Source: an uncultured Roseibacillus sp. (GTDB lineage: Bacteria; Verrucomicrobiota; Verrucomicrobiia; Verrucomicrobiales; Akkermansiaceae). Taken from it: DNA of 36,584 bases. The notes below the pieces were generated by a model. That model saw nothing but the letters and a program-made list of their open reading frames with translations, did no database searches and was not told the DNA's origin. Position 1 is the first letter of the stretch. Every line of letters begins with the position of its first letter. This document shows, piece by piece, positions 10,297 through 19,548 of the stretch. Location of the stretch: positions 1 to 36,584 of the forward strand of contig CALFBF010000074.1 of NCBI GenBank assembly GCA_937949965.1, written 5' to 3'. The position numbers and the translations under genes were made by a program.

Positions 10297-11574
10297 ATGG
10301 CAAGATTCCACATTCATACGGGGGCGCAGCTCTCACGCCGCCACTTCTTACGCAATGCCGGCATTGCTATGGGTCTCCCTTTGTTGGATGCCATGACCCC
10401 AGCCTTTGCTGCCGCACCAACTCGTGCACCTAAACGTTTCGTAGGTATCAGTCTGTCGTTAGGGCTTCATAGCCCCAACCTCGTGCCTTACAACGCCGGT
10501 CGCTCATACACCCCATCGCGTTACCTCCAGTCAGTACAGGATTTACGAGACGACTTCACTGTTGTTTCAGGCACGTCTCATCCCGGCGTAGGTGGCGGCC
10601 ATCGTGCGGAAGCTTCTATCTTCTCCGCCTGCCCAAACAAGAACGATGGTGCCCGCAACACGATTTCTCTCGATCAACTCATGGCAAAGCATCTTGGTCA
10701 CGAAACTCGCTTCCCTTCTCTCGTCCTCAATACCGGTCATGAGAAGAGTCCCTCCTACACCGAGAATGGCTCTATGATTCCGGCGACAAACGATCCGGTT
10801 GCGCTCTTCGAGCAACTCTTCATCGACGACGAACCAGCAGTGCGTCACCGACGTAGAGATCTGCTGCGCGAAGGCAAAAGCGTCATGGACATTATCGGCG
10901 CTGAGGCCAAGGCCTTGCAGCGCGAAGTGGGAGCTGGGGATCGAGAAAAACTCGACTCTTGGTTCACGAGTGTGCGGGAACTCGAACAACGGCTTGAAAT
11001 GAATCAAGCATGGGTCGAGAAACCCAAGCCCAAGGTCAAAAGTCGTCCTTCCAGAGCTGACCAAGACAACGCCGCGGACATCAAGCGCGCAATGCTCGAC
11101 TGTATCGCGATGGCTATCCAAACGGACTCCACCCGCTTTGTCACCCTCCACTGCACTACGAATGCGACCCGCACCATTGACGGTGTCGATGAGAACTATC
11201 ATGGGTTGAGCCACCACGGGCTAGACGAGGACAAGCTCGAACAGCTCGCTCGCGTCGAACAAGCGATGATTAACTCATGGGGCAACTTCCTCCGCCAACT
11301 CAAGGAAAGTCAATCTAACGGACGCTCCCTACTCGACGACACCATGGTCCTACTGACCTCGAATCTCGGCAATGCCTCCTCGCATAATAACCGCAACATG
11401 CCGGTCCTCTTTGCTGGTGGAGACTTCATCCACGGTCAACATCTAGCATTTGACCAAGAAGATAACTACCCCCTACCCAATCTCTACCTCAGCGCGCTGA
11501 ATTCCATTGGCATTATGGAAGACAACTTCGCAACGAGTACTGGTCGCATGAAGGGGCTAGAAATGAAAGCCTAA
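10297..11574 (+). CDS. DUF1552 domain-containing protein with Tat-type leader
   Basis: Leader LSRRHFLRNAGIAMGLPLLDAMTPAFA; follows the DUF1592 gene by 13 bp; SIFSACPNKND / HHGLDEDKLEQLARVEQAMI / NLGNASSHNNRNMPVLFAGG blocks. Confidence 0.9.
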   Translation: MARFHIHTGAQLSRRHFLRNAGIAMGLPLLDAMTPAFAAAPTRAPKRFVGISLSLGLHSPNLVPYNAGRSYTPSRYLQSVQDLRDDFTVVSGTSHPGVGGGHRAEASIFSACPNKNDGARNTISLDQLMAKHLGHETRFPSLVLNTGHEKSPSYTENGSMIPATNDPVALFEQLFIDDEPAVRHRRRDLLREGKSVMDIIGAEAKALQREVGAGDREKLDSWFTSVRELEQRLEMNQAWVEKPKPKVKSRPSRADQDNAADIKRAMLDCIAMAIQTDSTRFVTLHCTTNATRTIDGVDENYHGLSHHGLDEDKLEQLARVEQAMINSWGNFLRQLKESQSNGRSLLDDTMVLLTSNLGNASSHNNRNMPVLFAGGDFIHGQHLAFDQEDNYPLPNLYLSALNSIGIMEDNFATSTGRMKGLEMKA

Positions 11575-11668
11575 GGGGGCGTTGCCCGAACAAGTGCTCC
11601 AATCTCACTTCTCACAACAACGGAGACTTGCCCTCAATCTCAAAAAGGCGTATCCGTCCTCAACCGAT

Positions 11669-12268
11669 ATGTCCCTTCCTGCTATCACCCAAGTCGCCGG
11701 CACTGCCGTTCCCGTCCTCGGAACTGACATCGACACCGATCGTATTATTCCTGCTCGCTTCATGAAGTGTGTCACCTTCGATGATCTCGCAGAAGGCATG
11801 TTCTATGACGTAAAAGTAAATCCCGAAACTGGTGAAAAAACAGATCACCCGCTTAACGATTCTAAGTACGATGGGGCCTCCATTATCCTCTCAGGATCCA
11901 ACTTCGGATGCGGCTCCTCACGAGAGCACGCTCCCCAGTCTATCTATCGCTCCGGCTTCCGCGCCATCATTGCAGAATCATTCGCAGAAATCTTCTTCGG
12001 CAACTCAACCACCCTCGGTATGCCTTGCGTCTGTGCAAGCCACGCTGACATCACAGCCTTAGCCGATTTCGTAGCGAAAATGCCCAAGACCCAGATCACA
12101 ATCAACCTCGAAACGCTCAAGGTTGAATACGCAGATCAATCCTTCACAGTCACCCTTCCTGACTCTGCCCAAAGCGCGCTCACCACTGCTAAATACGATC
12201 CGCTAGCTGAGTTGTTAGAAAATAGCGAAGCGATTGCAAAAACTGCCGATGGACTTGCTTATGTGTAA
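11669..12268 (+). CDS. leuD: 3-isopropylmalate dehydratase small subunit
   Basis: GTDIDTDRIIPARFMK, SGSNFGCGSSREHAPQSIYRSGFRAIIAESFAEIFFGNS motifs; start taken as internal ATG at 11669 rather than TTG at 11582. Confidence 0.92.
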   Translation: MSLPAITQVAGTAVPVLGTDIDTDRIIPARFMKCVTFDDLAEGMFYDVKVNPETGEKTDHPLNDSKYDGASIILSGSNFGCGSSREHAPQSIYRSGFRAIIAESFAEIFFGNSTTLGMPCVCASHADITALADFVAKMPKTQITINLETLKVEYADQSFTVTLPDSAQSALTTAKYDPLAELLENSEAIAKTADGLAYV

Positions 12269-12359
12269 CGACACAACGAGAACAAAACTACAGACCTAGT
12301 CCTCATTCGTCTTGCAGGGTAAACTCCAAGCCACTTGATGCGTCTCTTCTTAAGAGATA

Positions 12360-12776
12360 CTAAAGGCGATGCCAACGAGTTGTTTTACCAATTAAGGATA
12401 CCCCGATGAAAGCACGAATGACGACGGTGTCATTGCCTTCGGGCCAGAGAGTGGCTCGATAGATATCTCCCTCGGAAGCATCATAAATGCGGCCACCTTT
12501 CCACTTTTTCCCCTCTTTGGAAAAGCCATAGAGAACACAGATCCCCTTCAGGGGACGGCTACGCAGCTTCCGATTTGGGTTCAAAGAATCAGTGGTCCAT
12601 TTCTTATTTTTCCAATCGACGAGGTAGCCATGAAGGCTGCCATCAACGAGCTTCAACTCGACGGTTGCTTTGCCATCATCGCCACGCCAACGGCCTTCTA
12701 AACTCTCTCCCCTAAGGAAGGAAGTACTTGAGAAAAAAGAGCATAGGACGAGGACAGAAAGTATTCTTGCGAACAT
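12360..12776 (-). CDS. DUF2147-like small secreted protein
   Basis: Signal peptide, then SLEGRWRGDDGKATVELKLVDGSLHGYLVDWKN...GGRIYDASEGDIYRATLWPEGNDTVVIRAFIGVSLIGKTTRWHR. Confidence 0.75.
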   Translation of the reverse strand: MFARILSVLVLCSFFSSTSFLRGESLEGRWRGDDGKATVELKLVDGSLHGYLVDWKNKKWTTDSLNPNRKLRSRPLKGICVLYGFSKEGKKWKGGRIYDASEGDIYRATLWPEGNDTVVIRAFIGVSLIGKTTRWHRL

Positions 12777-12836
12777 ATTCGTATGAGAAATCGTATTTGA
12801 TTACCGAAAATAAAATGGTCGTAAAAGAACAATTAC

Positions 12837-13451
12837 TTAGTTCTGAGGCAAGACCTCAACCAGCTTTTGGGCGACATCTTTAAGAGCCGCTTTGGTGTGA
12901 CTAGTGCTAGAGAGATAGCCAAAGGTCTTCGAAACTAAACTCCCTTTTCCAGTCACGCCTCCGGCAATCGCACGCGACTCGGCATAGAGACGTTCTTTGC
13001 CTCTTCCTGCTAATATTTCGGTCTCGGCACTTGCTCCCCCATTATCCAAAGGAACAGCAACAATAGAAAGCACTGCATTGGCAAAGACATTAGCACCATT
13101 GAGACCAGTGATGGCTGAACGCACAGTGTAGGCATCACTAGCAGGGGCATCGATGAGGGCGTAACGAGCACCAAAGGCTGTTTTGAGCTCCCCCTCATAA
13201 TAAGCGATCATCTCTTGCCGTTTCTTCTCGGAGAAGGATTCCTTCTCAAGCTGAAGGGTGACGGGCGCAATGTAGGCTTTCTTGAACTTGGTGGTAGCGA
13301 GTTTAGGACTCTTATAAATCCGAATTTTGCCATCTTCCTGCAACTGTTCTGGATTTGAGAGGAAGGAGGTATTAGTCGGAGTGGTAGAAGCACAGGATGC
13401 GAAGAACAGCACCGGTAGAATTGAGAGAAAAGCAAGGAGAGATTTTTTCAT
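12837..13451 (-). CDS. DUF3313-like putative lipoprotein
   Basis: MKKSLLAFLSILPVLFFASCAS lipobox leader; FLSNPEQL...KKAYIAPVTLQ; start at the internal ATG (13451). Confidence 0.75.
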   Translation of the reverse strand: MKKSLLAFLSILPVLFFASCASTTPTNTSFLSNPEQLQEDGKIRIYKSPKLATTKFKKAYIAPVTLQLEKESFSEKKRQEMIAYYEGELKTAFGARYALIDAPASDAYTVRSAITGLNGANVFANAVLSIVAVPLDNGGASAETEILAGRGKERLYAESRAIAGGVTGKGSLVSKTFGYLSSTSHTKAALKDVAQKLVEVLPQN

Positions 13452-13569
13452 AGCGGTATACTTCTCTGAGAGAACTGACCTTAAGAAAAATTCCCCCAAA
13501 TTCAAAGAAGCTATTCTGATACTTGTCAACAAAGAGCCATCCCCTCCGAAATTGCGCGTGGGAACTAGA

Positions 13570-13743
13570 CTAACGAAAAGAAACTAACGAAGGAAGAGCG
13601 ACCGGCTTGCAGAGAGCCTTGCGAGAATTGGAGCTGCGAGCGCACTTTTTACAGAAAAAACAGGGGTCCAGGAGAAGCTTGGCCAAACGATCAGGATGCT
13701 TGGCGATATCATCCTTTTTCCAGTCACAAAGAGTCTTGGCCAT
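13570..13743 (-). CDS. Small Cys-rich protein, possible zinc-binding
   Basis: MAKTLCDWKKDDIAKHPDRLAKLLLDPCFFCKKCARSSNSRKALCKPVALP: a CxxC plus additional Cys in a Lys-rich small protein; start chosen at 13743. Confidence 0.6.
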   Translation of the reverse strand: MAKTLCDWKKDDIAKHPDRLAKLLLDPCFFCKKCARSSNSRKALCKPVALPSLVSFR

Positions 13744-13768
13744 GTCGACAGCGCAATGATTTTTTTGA

Positions 13769-14182
13769 TTAAGATTGAGCTTCGATCGCGACTGCAATGT
13801 CGGACCAATCAGCACGACTATTTTCGAAGTAAGAATGCTTTGCTGATTGACTCAACTGCTCAAACGAGTTCCATACCAAATCCAAAGGAAGAGTCTTCTC
13901 CTCGTCGCCAGCTGTGACACGAAGCAAAAACGACTGCTCTAATTGACGACGAAACCGATGCGTCCAGAGGTAATCATGATGAGCCAGTTGACGACGATTA
14001 CGCAGGAAGACATCGAGAAGCTCCACTGGATTCTCTCCCGCCCGCTTTGCTACCATGCGAAGCTCTAGCAAGACGTCGATCACACGGGATAACTTGCGTT
14101 GACTCACCTCTGCGACTTTCTCATCCAGACAAGCCTGAAGGGAATCGCAAATGGGAACACAAAAAACAGTCACAGTCGACAT
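13769..14182 (-). CDS. Hypothetical protein
   Basis: 137-aa ORF 25 bp upstream of the small Cys-rich ORF on the same strand; no family recognised. Confidence 0.6.
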   Translation of the reverse strand: MSTVTVFCVPICDSLQACLDEKVAEVSQRKLSRVIDVLLELRMVAKRAGENPVELLDVFLRNRRQLAHHDYLWTHRFRRQLEQSFLLRVTAGDEEKTLPLDLVWNSFEQLSQSAKHSYFENSRADWSDIAVAIEAQS

Positions 14183-14269
14183 GAGATAAACTTGGGAGTG
14201 ATTTAGTAAAAAAGCAAGAGGTAATTGAGAATGAGTCGCAATAACAACTGACTTCTTTTTAATTACTCG

Positions 14270-14300
14270 CCAAAAAAAGGCCCCCTTTCAGAGACCTTCG
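14270..14300 (-). terminator. Possible Rho-independent terminator of the Dps-like gene
   Basis: Minus strand reads AAGGTCTCTGAAAGGGGGCCTTTTTTT: 6-bp stem (one G-T pair) followed by a T tract, about 50 bp after the Dps-like stop codon. Confidence 0.5.
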
Positions 14301-14348
14301 AAAAAAATTGAGACTGTAGGCTGACGATTCGGTTGAATCGAATCGAGC

Positions 14349-14816
14349 TTACTTGAGATGCGACTTCAGCATCCAGAGAGTCTTGTTGTGGATACGGAGA
14401 CGCTCGATGAAGAGGTCTTCGGACTCGGTATCGCCAGCTTCCCCGGAAACGGTTCGTCCGTTTTTCGCATTTGCGATCAAGGTCTCGTGGTATTCGACAA
14501 GGTTAGCGACATAGTCCTTAGCAGGAAGACGGCGTTCCATGCTGCCGACTTGGCTCATTCCGGCAAGCATATTGAGACCACCAGGGGCATAGGCCTCGAG
14601 GGTGCGCAAGTGCTCGGCGATGTCGTCGATCGCGGTGAAGAGTTCTTCGTATTGTCCCTGGAAGGCGACGTGCAATTGGAAAAAGTCTGGTCCTTCCACA
14701 TTCCAGTGCGCGAGGTGGGTCTGAGCCATCAAGGCATAGCTGTCGGCAAGGAGAGTCTCCAATGCGGCGACGACTTGGGTGTTGGTATCGGTGTTTGTAG
14801 TAGCGGTCATGCTCAT
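14349..14816 (-). CDS. Dps/ferritin-like DNA-protection protein
   Basis: TLLADSYALMAQTHLAHWNVEGPDFFQLHVAFQGQYEELFTAIDDIAEHLRTLEAYAPG is a Dps ferroxidase signature; start at ATG 14816 rather than 14960. Confidence 0.93.
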   Translation of the reverse strand: MSMTATTNTDTNTQVVAALETLLADSYALMAQTHLAHWNVEGPDFFQLHVAFQGQYEELFTAIDDIAEHLRTLEAYAPGGLNMLAGMSQVGSMERRLPAKDYVANLVEYHETLIANAKNGRTVSGEAGDTESEDLFIERLRIHNKTLWMLKSHLK

Positions 14817-14960
14817 GGCTTCGAAGATGCACTGTATTGGCAAGTCTGCAAGGAACACTCGCGGCAAAATATCATTTTCTTTGTATAGAATCCGATATTG
14901 AGATTCAGTCTCACCCTGATATTTATGAGAAAACTCTAGAACAAAACTATCTCTCCTCAA

Positions 14961-15866
14961 CTACTCTCCAGTAACGGCTAGACTCTGAGACATGACCGCT
15001 TCGCGACAAGTCGTTTCGCAGTAACCATCCCGTGGTTCTTCACAGGAAAGGCAACAGAAGTAGCGCTCATTGCAGCGTGTGTAGGTGCAATTAATCTGAC
15101 GATCACAGGGCTCCTGACACCACTTGCATCTGGCGATCACTTTGGCCCCTTCGGTATGATTCACCTCCACCCCAATACGTTCATCAAAGACATAACATTT
15201 CCCTTCGAAACCTTCACCTTGAACCTCACTATCTTTGCCATAGGTCACGATCCCGCCATGGAGCTGATAGACATGTTCAAATCCTTCCCGTTTCAGAAAA
15301 CCGCTAAACTTTTCGCACCGGATACCACCCGTGCAATAAGTCATGATTTTCTTCCCCGCTAGATCCTCACGGCGCTCGCGTACCCACTCCGGCAAATCGC
15401 GAAAACTGGGGACGTCTGGTAAGAGAGCTCCTTCAAAACGTCCCATCTCCCATTCATAATCATTCCGCGCATCAATGAGCACGGTATCTTCATCCTGCAT
15501 CATCTCCCGCCATTCGCTCGGGCTCAGATAATCCCCAGTGACTTCGGTGGGAGAAAAGTCTTCTTCGCCCAGCCCCAGAGTGACGACTTCTTCGCGAGCC
15601 TTGACTGACAGCTTGGGAAAGGCGTGTCCCTCGGAAGGATCAACTTTCCACTCCATCCCCTGAGTCACGGGGTGCTCATCCATTATCTGTTGGTATTCAC
15701 GAGTAGCCTCTATCGGGCCAGAAACAGTGCCATTGATCCCCTCGCGAGAAACAATGATGCGCCCCCTGAGCCCCAGTCGCTGACAAAGGTCCCATTGCCA
15801 CTGACGATAGCCGGCGACATCCTCGATCTCTTGATAAAAGTAGTAGAGCAGAATCCGAAAATTCAT
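14961..15866 (-). CDS. trhO: Rhodanese-fold tRNA uridine(34) hydroxylase
   Basis: YceA/TrhO architecture: ISREGINGTVSG, DARNDYEWEMGRFEGA, rhodanese loop YCTGGIRCEK, Cys-rich C-terminus. Confidence 0.92.
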   Translation of the reverse strand: MNFRILLYYFYQEIEDVAGYRQWQWDLCQRLGLRGRIIVSREGINGTVSGPIEATREYQQIMDEHPVTQGMEWKVDPSEGHAFPKLSVKAREEVVTLGLGEEDFSPTEVTGDYLSPSEWREMMQDEDTVLIDARNDYEWEMGRFEGALLPDVPSFRDLPEWVRERREDLAGKKIMTYCTGGIRCEKFSGFLKREGFEHVYQLHGGIVTYGKDSEVQGEGFEGKCYVFDERIGVEVNHTEGAKVIARCKWCQEPCDRQINCTYTRCNERYFCCLSCEEPRDGYCETTCREAVMSQSLAVTGE

Positions 15867-15922
15867 GGGCCGCCCTTATGAACGCTCTTCCTCGGAAACG
15901 CAAGGTGGGAGACCCACTCCTC

Positions 15923-17692
15923 TTACTCAAACCAAGCACACTCATACCCCCCGAGAGTCCAGTCCTTCTCAATAAGCCCCTTGCGGCGGCGAAGAAGGTT
16001 CCGGCTGGGTTCGTGGCCCAGATGAAGGGTGACCCAATCCTTTTCGAGAACGAGATCATCAGCTCCGAAGTTAAACACACACAGCACCTTATGGGTTTGA
16101 TCGAGAGAGCGCCGGAAGATAGCAAAGAGATTCCCCTCAGTTGGCACAATCGTCTGCGGGGCATCAGGGTGAAAGGCAGGACAAGCGCGACGCACCCGTA
16201 GCAAAGAAGCGTAAACGTTGGCAATCCAGCCTGATTCGCAGGTGGGATCATCGAGGCGCTCTTCCACCTCATTAAGATTCACGCGACGGCGATTGATATC
16301 ACGACGTTCGCCCCCCTCTTGTTCCGGTCCTTGCGACCAATTGTGTTCTCCGACAATGGAATGAAAGTAGACCCCGGGAATACCCGCGAGGGCTAGCATG
16401 ACGGCTTGCGAACAGATAAAACGACGAGCCCCGAGTTCGGGATTGTCTAACACCTCAAGCGCACTGCGGTAGGTCACATTCATCTCGTAGGGAGCCTTGC
16501 CGCCATCTGGCAGAGAGCGATAGCTCACCAATCCACCACGTGCTTGCACTTGCGCAATCATCCAATCGAGTTCCCCCTCCGGAACGAGACCACTCAAGGG
16601 GCGCACTCCCACTCCATCGTGACTGGCAGTAAAGTTAAAGTAAGTGCAACCCGGAGGAAGGGAACCGAGCCCACTCGCCCACTTCTGCAAATGCTGGGAA
16701 TCCCCTCGCAACAGGGCATGTAAGAGCAGCGGAGGGAGCGCGAAATTATAGACCATCTGGGCCTCATCACCACCTCCGAAATAAGAGATATTTTCCTCAT
16801 GAGGGACGTTGGTCTCGGTCAGCAAAATCACATGCGGCGAGACAATGCTAAGCACGTCGCGGAAGAGCTTAATGATCTCGTGAGTCTCGGGCAAATGGAT
16901 GCAAGTGGTATCCTTCTTTTTCCACAAAAAGGCGACGGCATCGAGACGCACAATCCGCGCTCCCCGCGCGACATAATCTAACAAGATGTCGAGAAAGTCG
17001 AAAAGCACGTCGGGGCTCTCCCAGTTCACATCTACCTGATCGGCGCTAAAAGTGGTCCAAACATGCTTGGTGCCACGAGGAGTCTCGGTGGGAGATAACA
17101 AGGGATGCGGACGAGGGCGAGTGACCTGCTGCAACCAATCCTGCCCCGGCTCCTCTTCAATAAAGTAACGGTCGTAAGGAGCTATCCCACGCACATAGTT
17201 CTGAAACCACGAGCTCTCGCGCGAACAATGATTGAGGACCAGATCCACCATCAGCTTGTAGTCTCGCCCAATGCGCTCGACCTCTAACCAAGTCCCCATC
17301 TCCTCATCGACTTCGCGGTAATCAATCACCGAAAAACCACCATCCGAGCTCGAGGGCGAGAAGGGTAAGATATGGATGCCATTAACGGCATCTCGCAAGC
17401 GGCGATCGCAGAAATTCTTTAAGGTAGCGAGAGGCTTCTCTCCTGGACGGTGGATCATATCACCGTAGGCGATGAGCACGACATCCTGCTCCGTCCAATT
17501 AATGGCCTCGGCACCTATCTCGTAACCATCGCGCGGCTGCACCCCATAACGGCCAATGAGCATGTAGAGCCGATCCGCAAGGGCGTCTGCCTGCTCTGCC
17601 CCGTAGAGGCGAGCGAGACGGAGCTTAATACGAGAGAAAGTAGTGCGGCGGACGAGCTTCATTCGCCCCTCAAAGAGCAAATCCCGCACCAA
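15923..17692 (-). CDS. GH13_18-type sugar phosphorylase (sucrose / glucosylglycerate phosphorylase-like)
   Basis: NGIHILPFSPSSSDGGFSVIDY, MVDLVLNHCSRESSWFQNY, RLDAVAFLWKK, LLTETNVPHEEN, FNFTASHDGVGVRP, GIPGVYFHSIVG blocks. Confidence 0.9.
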   Translation of the reverse strand: MVRDLLFEGRMKLVRRTTFSRIKLRLARLYGAEQADALADRLYMLIGRYGVQPRDGYEIGAEAINWTEQDVVLIAYGDMIHRPGEKPLATLKNFCDRRLRDAVNGIHILPFSPSSSDGGFSVIDYREVDEEMGTWLEVERIGRDYKLMVDLVLNHCSRESSWFQNYVRGIAPYDRYFIEEEPGQDWLQQVTRPRPHPLLSPTETPRGTKHVWTTFSADQVDVNWESPDVLFDFLDILLDYVARGARIVRLDAVAFLWKKKDTTCIHLPETHEIIKLFRDVLSIVSPHVILLTETNVPHEENISYFGGGDEAQMVYNFALPPLLLHALLRGDSQHLQKWASGLGSLPPGCTYFNFTASHDGVGVRPLSGLVPEGELDWMIAQVQARGGLVSYRSLPDGGKAPYEMNVTYRSALEVLDNPELGARRFICSQAVMLALAGIPGVYFHSIVGEHNWSQGPEQEGGERRDINRRRVNLNEVEERLDDPTCESGWIANVYASLLRVRRACPAFHPDAPQTIVPTEGNLFAIFRRSLDQTHKVLCVFNFGADDLVLEKDWVTLHLGHEPSRNLLRRRKGLIEKDWTLGGYECAWFE

Positions 17693-17817
17693 CCTCCAAT
17701 GAGAAAAATACTACGGGCGGCCTCATCTAACTAGACAGCTGTTTTTCTCCCATTGTTTCCTCGTTAGAAATCTGTCTTCATCGGCACTCATAATCAGCCC
17801 TCACTCCTTAATCTATC

Positions 17818-18582
17818 GTGTATCAATCCCTCGAAGCCGAACTTCATGACCTCTTTTGGGAAACCGAAGGTCCTGCAGCAGAACTCCCCTTGTTGCGGAA
17901 ATTCTTAACACAGCATCCGGGCCGCGCTTTGGAACTGGGTTGTGGTTCGGGACGGCTTCTTCTCCCACTCCTAGCAGAAGGCTTTGAGGTTGCGGGGCTC
18001 GATAATGCCCCCGAGATGATTGCGCTCTGCAAAGAAGCGGCCAGCAAACAGAATCTCGATCCCACGCTACATAGTTGCGACTTATTCCTGCTCTCAGCGC
18101 AAGAACGATTTCAATCAGTAACAATTCCAGCCTTCACCCTACAGCTCCTTCCCGATCCCATTGCCGCCGTGCAACGGATCGGACAACTCTTACCCTCGGG
18201 TGGCGGGCTCTACTTCTCAGTCTTTTACCCTTGGGCTGAACTCGAGAATGAACTTCCCGAAAACGAGTTCTATCCCGATCACAGTCTCGATCTAGGTGAC
18301 GACAACGAGGCCCAACTCACCACCAAGCATCAACTGGATCGGCAGGCCCAAATCCTCACTCGCACCCACCTCTATCAAATCAAGAAAGGCCCAGAGGTGC
18401 AGCGCGAGCACCAATCGACGCAAACTATCCGCTACTGCGAAGACCGTGACTGGGAACATCTGTTAGACGCTACCGGCTTTGAACTTACCGCTACTTACTA
18501 TGACTTCGAACCCACTCTCGATGAGTCCTCAGACCAAGCAGAAACAGCGGGTGTCACGACCTTCTGGGCCGTCAAACGGTGA
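17818..18582 (+). CDS. Class I SAM-dependent methyltransferase
   Basis: GTG start; motif I ALELGCGSGRLLLPLLAEGFEVAGLDNAPEMI; post-motif FTLQLLPDPIAAVQRIGQLLPSGG. Confidence 0.88.
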   Translation: MYQSLEAELHDLFWETEGPAAELPLLRKFLTQHPGRALELGCGSGRLLLPLLAEGFEVAGLDNAPEMIALCKEAASKQNLDPTLHSCDLFLLSAQERFQSVTIPAFTLQLLPDPIAAVQRIGQLLPSGGGLYFSVFYPWAELENELPENEFYPDHSLDLGDDNEAQLTTKHQLDRQAQILTRTHLYQIKKGPEVQREHQSTQTIRYCEDRDWEHLLDATGFELTATYYDFEPTLDESSDQAETAGVTTFWAVKR

Positions 18583-18585
18583 CTG

Positions 18586-19437
18586 TTATCCTTTGAAGGC
18601 AAAGGCGGGAAGCCCCTTCACTCCCAGGCCTTTAATCACAAAAAGACGACCAGCATCTTCTTCCTCAATACTCTTATGGATGCCAGTTGTGACGTAGAGT
18701 TCATCGAGGTTTTCTCCCCCCCAGGTGCACGCGGTGGTCTCTACACAAGGCAGCTCTACGCGCTGAACTTCTTCACCGGAATCGACATCAAATCTCGCAA
18801 CACATCCCCCATGACAAAAAGCGACCCAGACCTTCCCTTCGGCATCCATCACCATGCCATCTGGTGAAGAGTCAATATGACCCGTGTCTACTACGACACG
18901 ACGATTGCTCCACTCTCCGGTCGCCGAATCATAGTCGTATCCCCAAATCTCACGTCGAGGGGTATCGATGTAGTAAACTCGTGAGCCATCCGGGCTCCAA
19001 GCTAAGCCGTTAGAATTCGTCACTCCGCCAAAGACCTCGCGCACGCCGAAGTTACTGTTCATCTCGTAGAGAGAAGCATCTCCCTCTTTTTTGACTAACG
19101 AAATGGTGCCGGCAAAAAAACGGCCATCAGGCGAACACTTGCCATCATTGAAACGGTTATCGGTCTTTTCCTGTTCCGGATCGGCGATCGGCTTGAGCGT
19201 GCCATCCTCAGCGAGCAACTGAATACCGCTATCACCAGCGATGAGAAAGCCCCCCTGTTCGCGAGGAACGACGGTGCCCACTCGCTCGCCAATAGGCAAG
19301 ATGGTCTCGGTTCCATTCTCTGGTTCAAAACGAATGACCGCGTGTCCCTCGATATCCACGTAATAAAGAGAGCCTTGCCACCAGATCGGACCTTCACCCC
19401 ATTTTGCACGATATTCCCCTGCCAATGTTATTTCCAT
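18586..19437 (-). CDS. SMP-30/gluconolactonase/LRE family protein
   Basis: AKWGEGPIWWQGSLYYVDI, NRFNDGKCSPDGRFFAGT, SNGLAWSPDGSRVYYIDTPRREIWGYDYD, DGMVMDAEGKVWVAFCHGGCVARFD, TACTWGGENLDELYVTT. Confidence 0.93.
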   Translation of the reverse strand: MEITLAGEYRAKWGEGPIWWQGSLYYVDIEGHAVIRFEPENGTETILPIGERVGTVVPREQGGFLIAGDSGIQLLAEDGTLKPIADPEQEKTDNRFNDGKCSPDGRFFAGTISLVKKEGDASLYEMNSNFGVREVFGGVTNSNGLAWSPDGSRVYYIDTPRREIWGYDYDSATGEWSNRRVVVDTGHIDSSPDGMVMDAEGKVWVAFCHGGCVARFDVDSGEEVQRVELPCVETTACTWGGENLDELYVTTGIHKSIEEEDAGRLFVIKGLGVKGLPAFAFKG

Positions 19438-19548
19438 CCCTCTCTGCTAACCTCTCGCCCCTCTTCCGACAAATCCCAAAACCAGTCTTTGACCGAATCA
19501 GAAATTGAACTCTGTCAGCATCTCGCTAGCATAGAAGGACTCCCCGTT

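Noticed and set aside
10567-11217. 216-aa antisense ORF over the DUF1552 gene
   Set aside because: Shadow ORF opposite a clear coding frame, no recognisable domain
14358-14888. 176-aa plus-strand ORF over the Dps-like gene
   Set aside because: Shadow of a strongly recognisable ferritin-like frame
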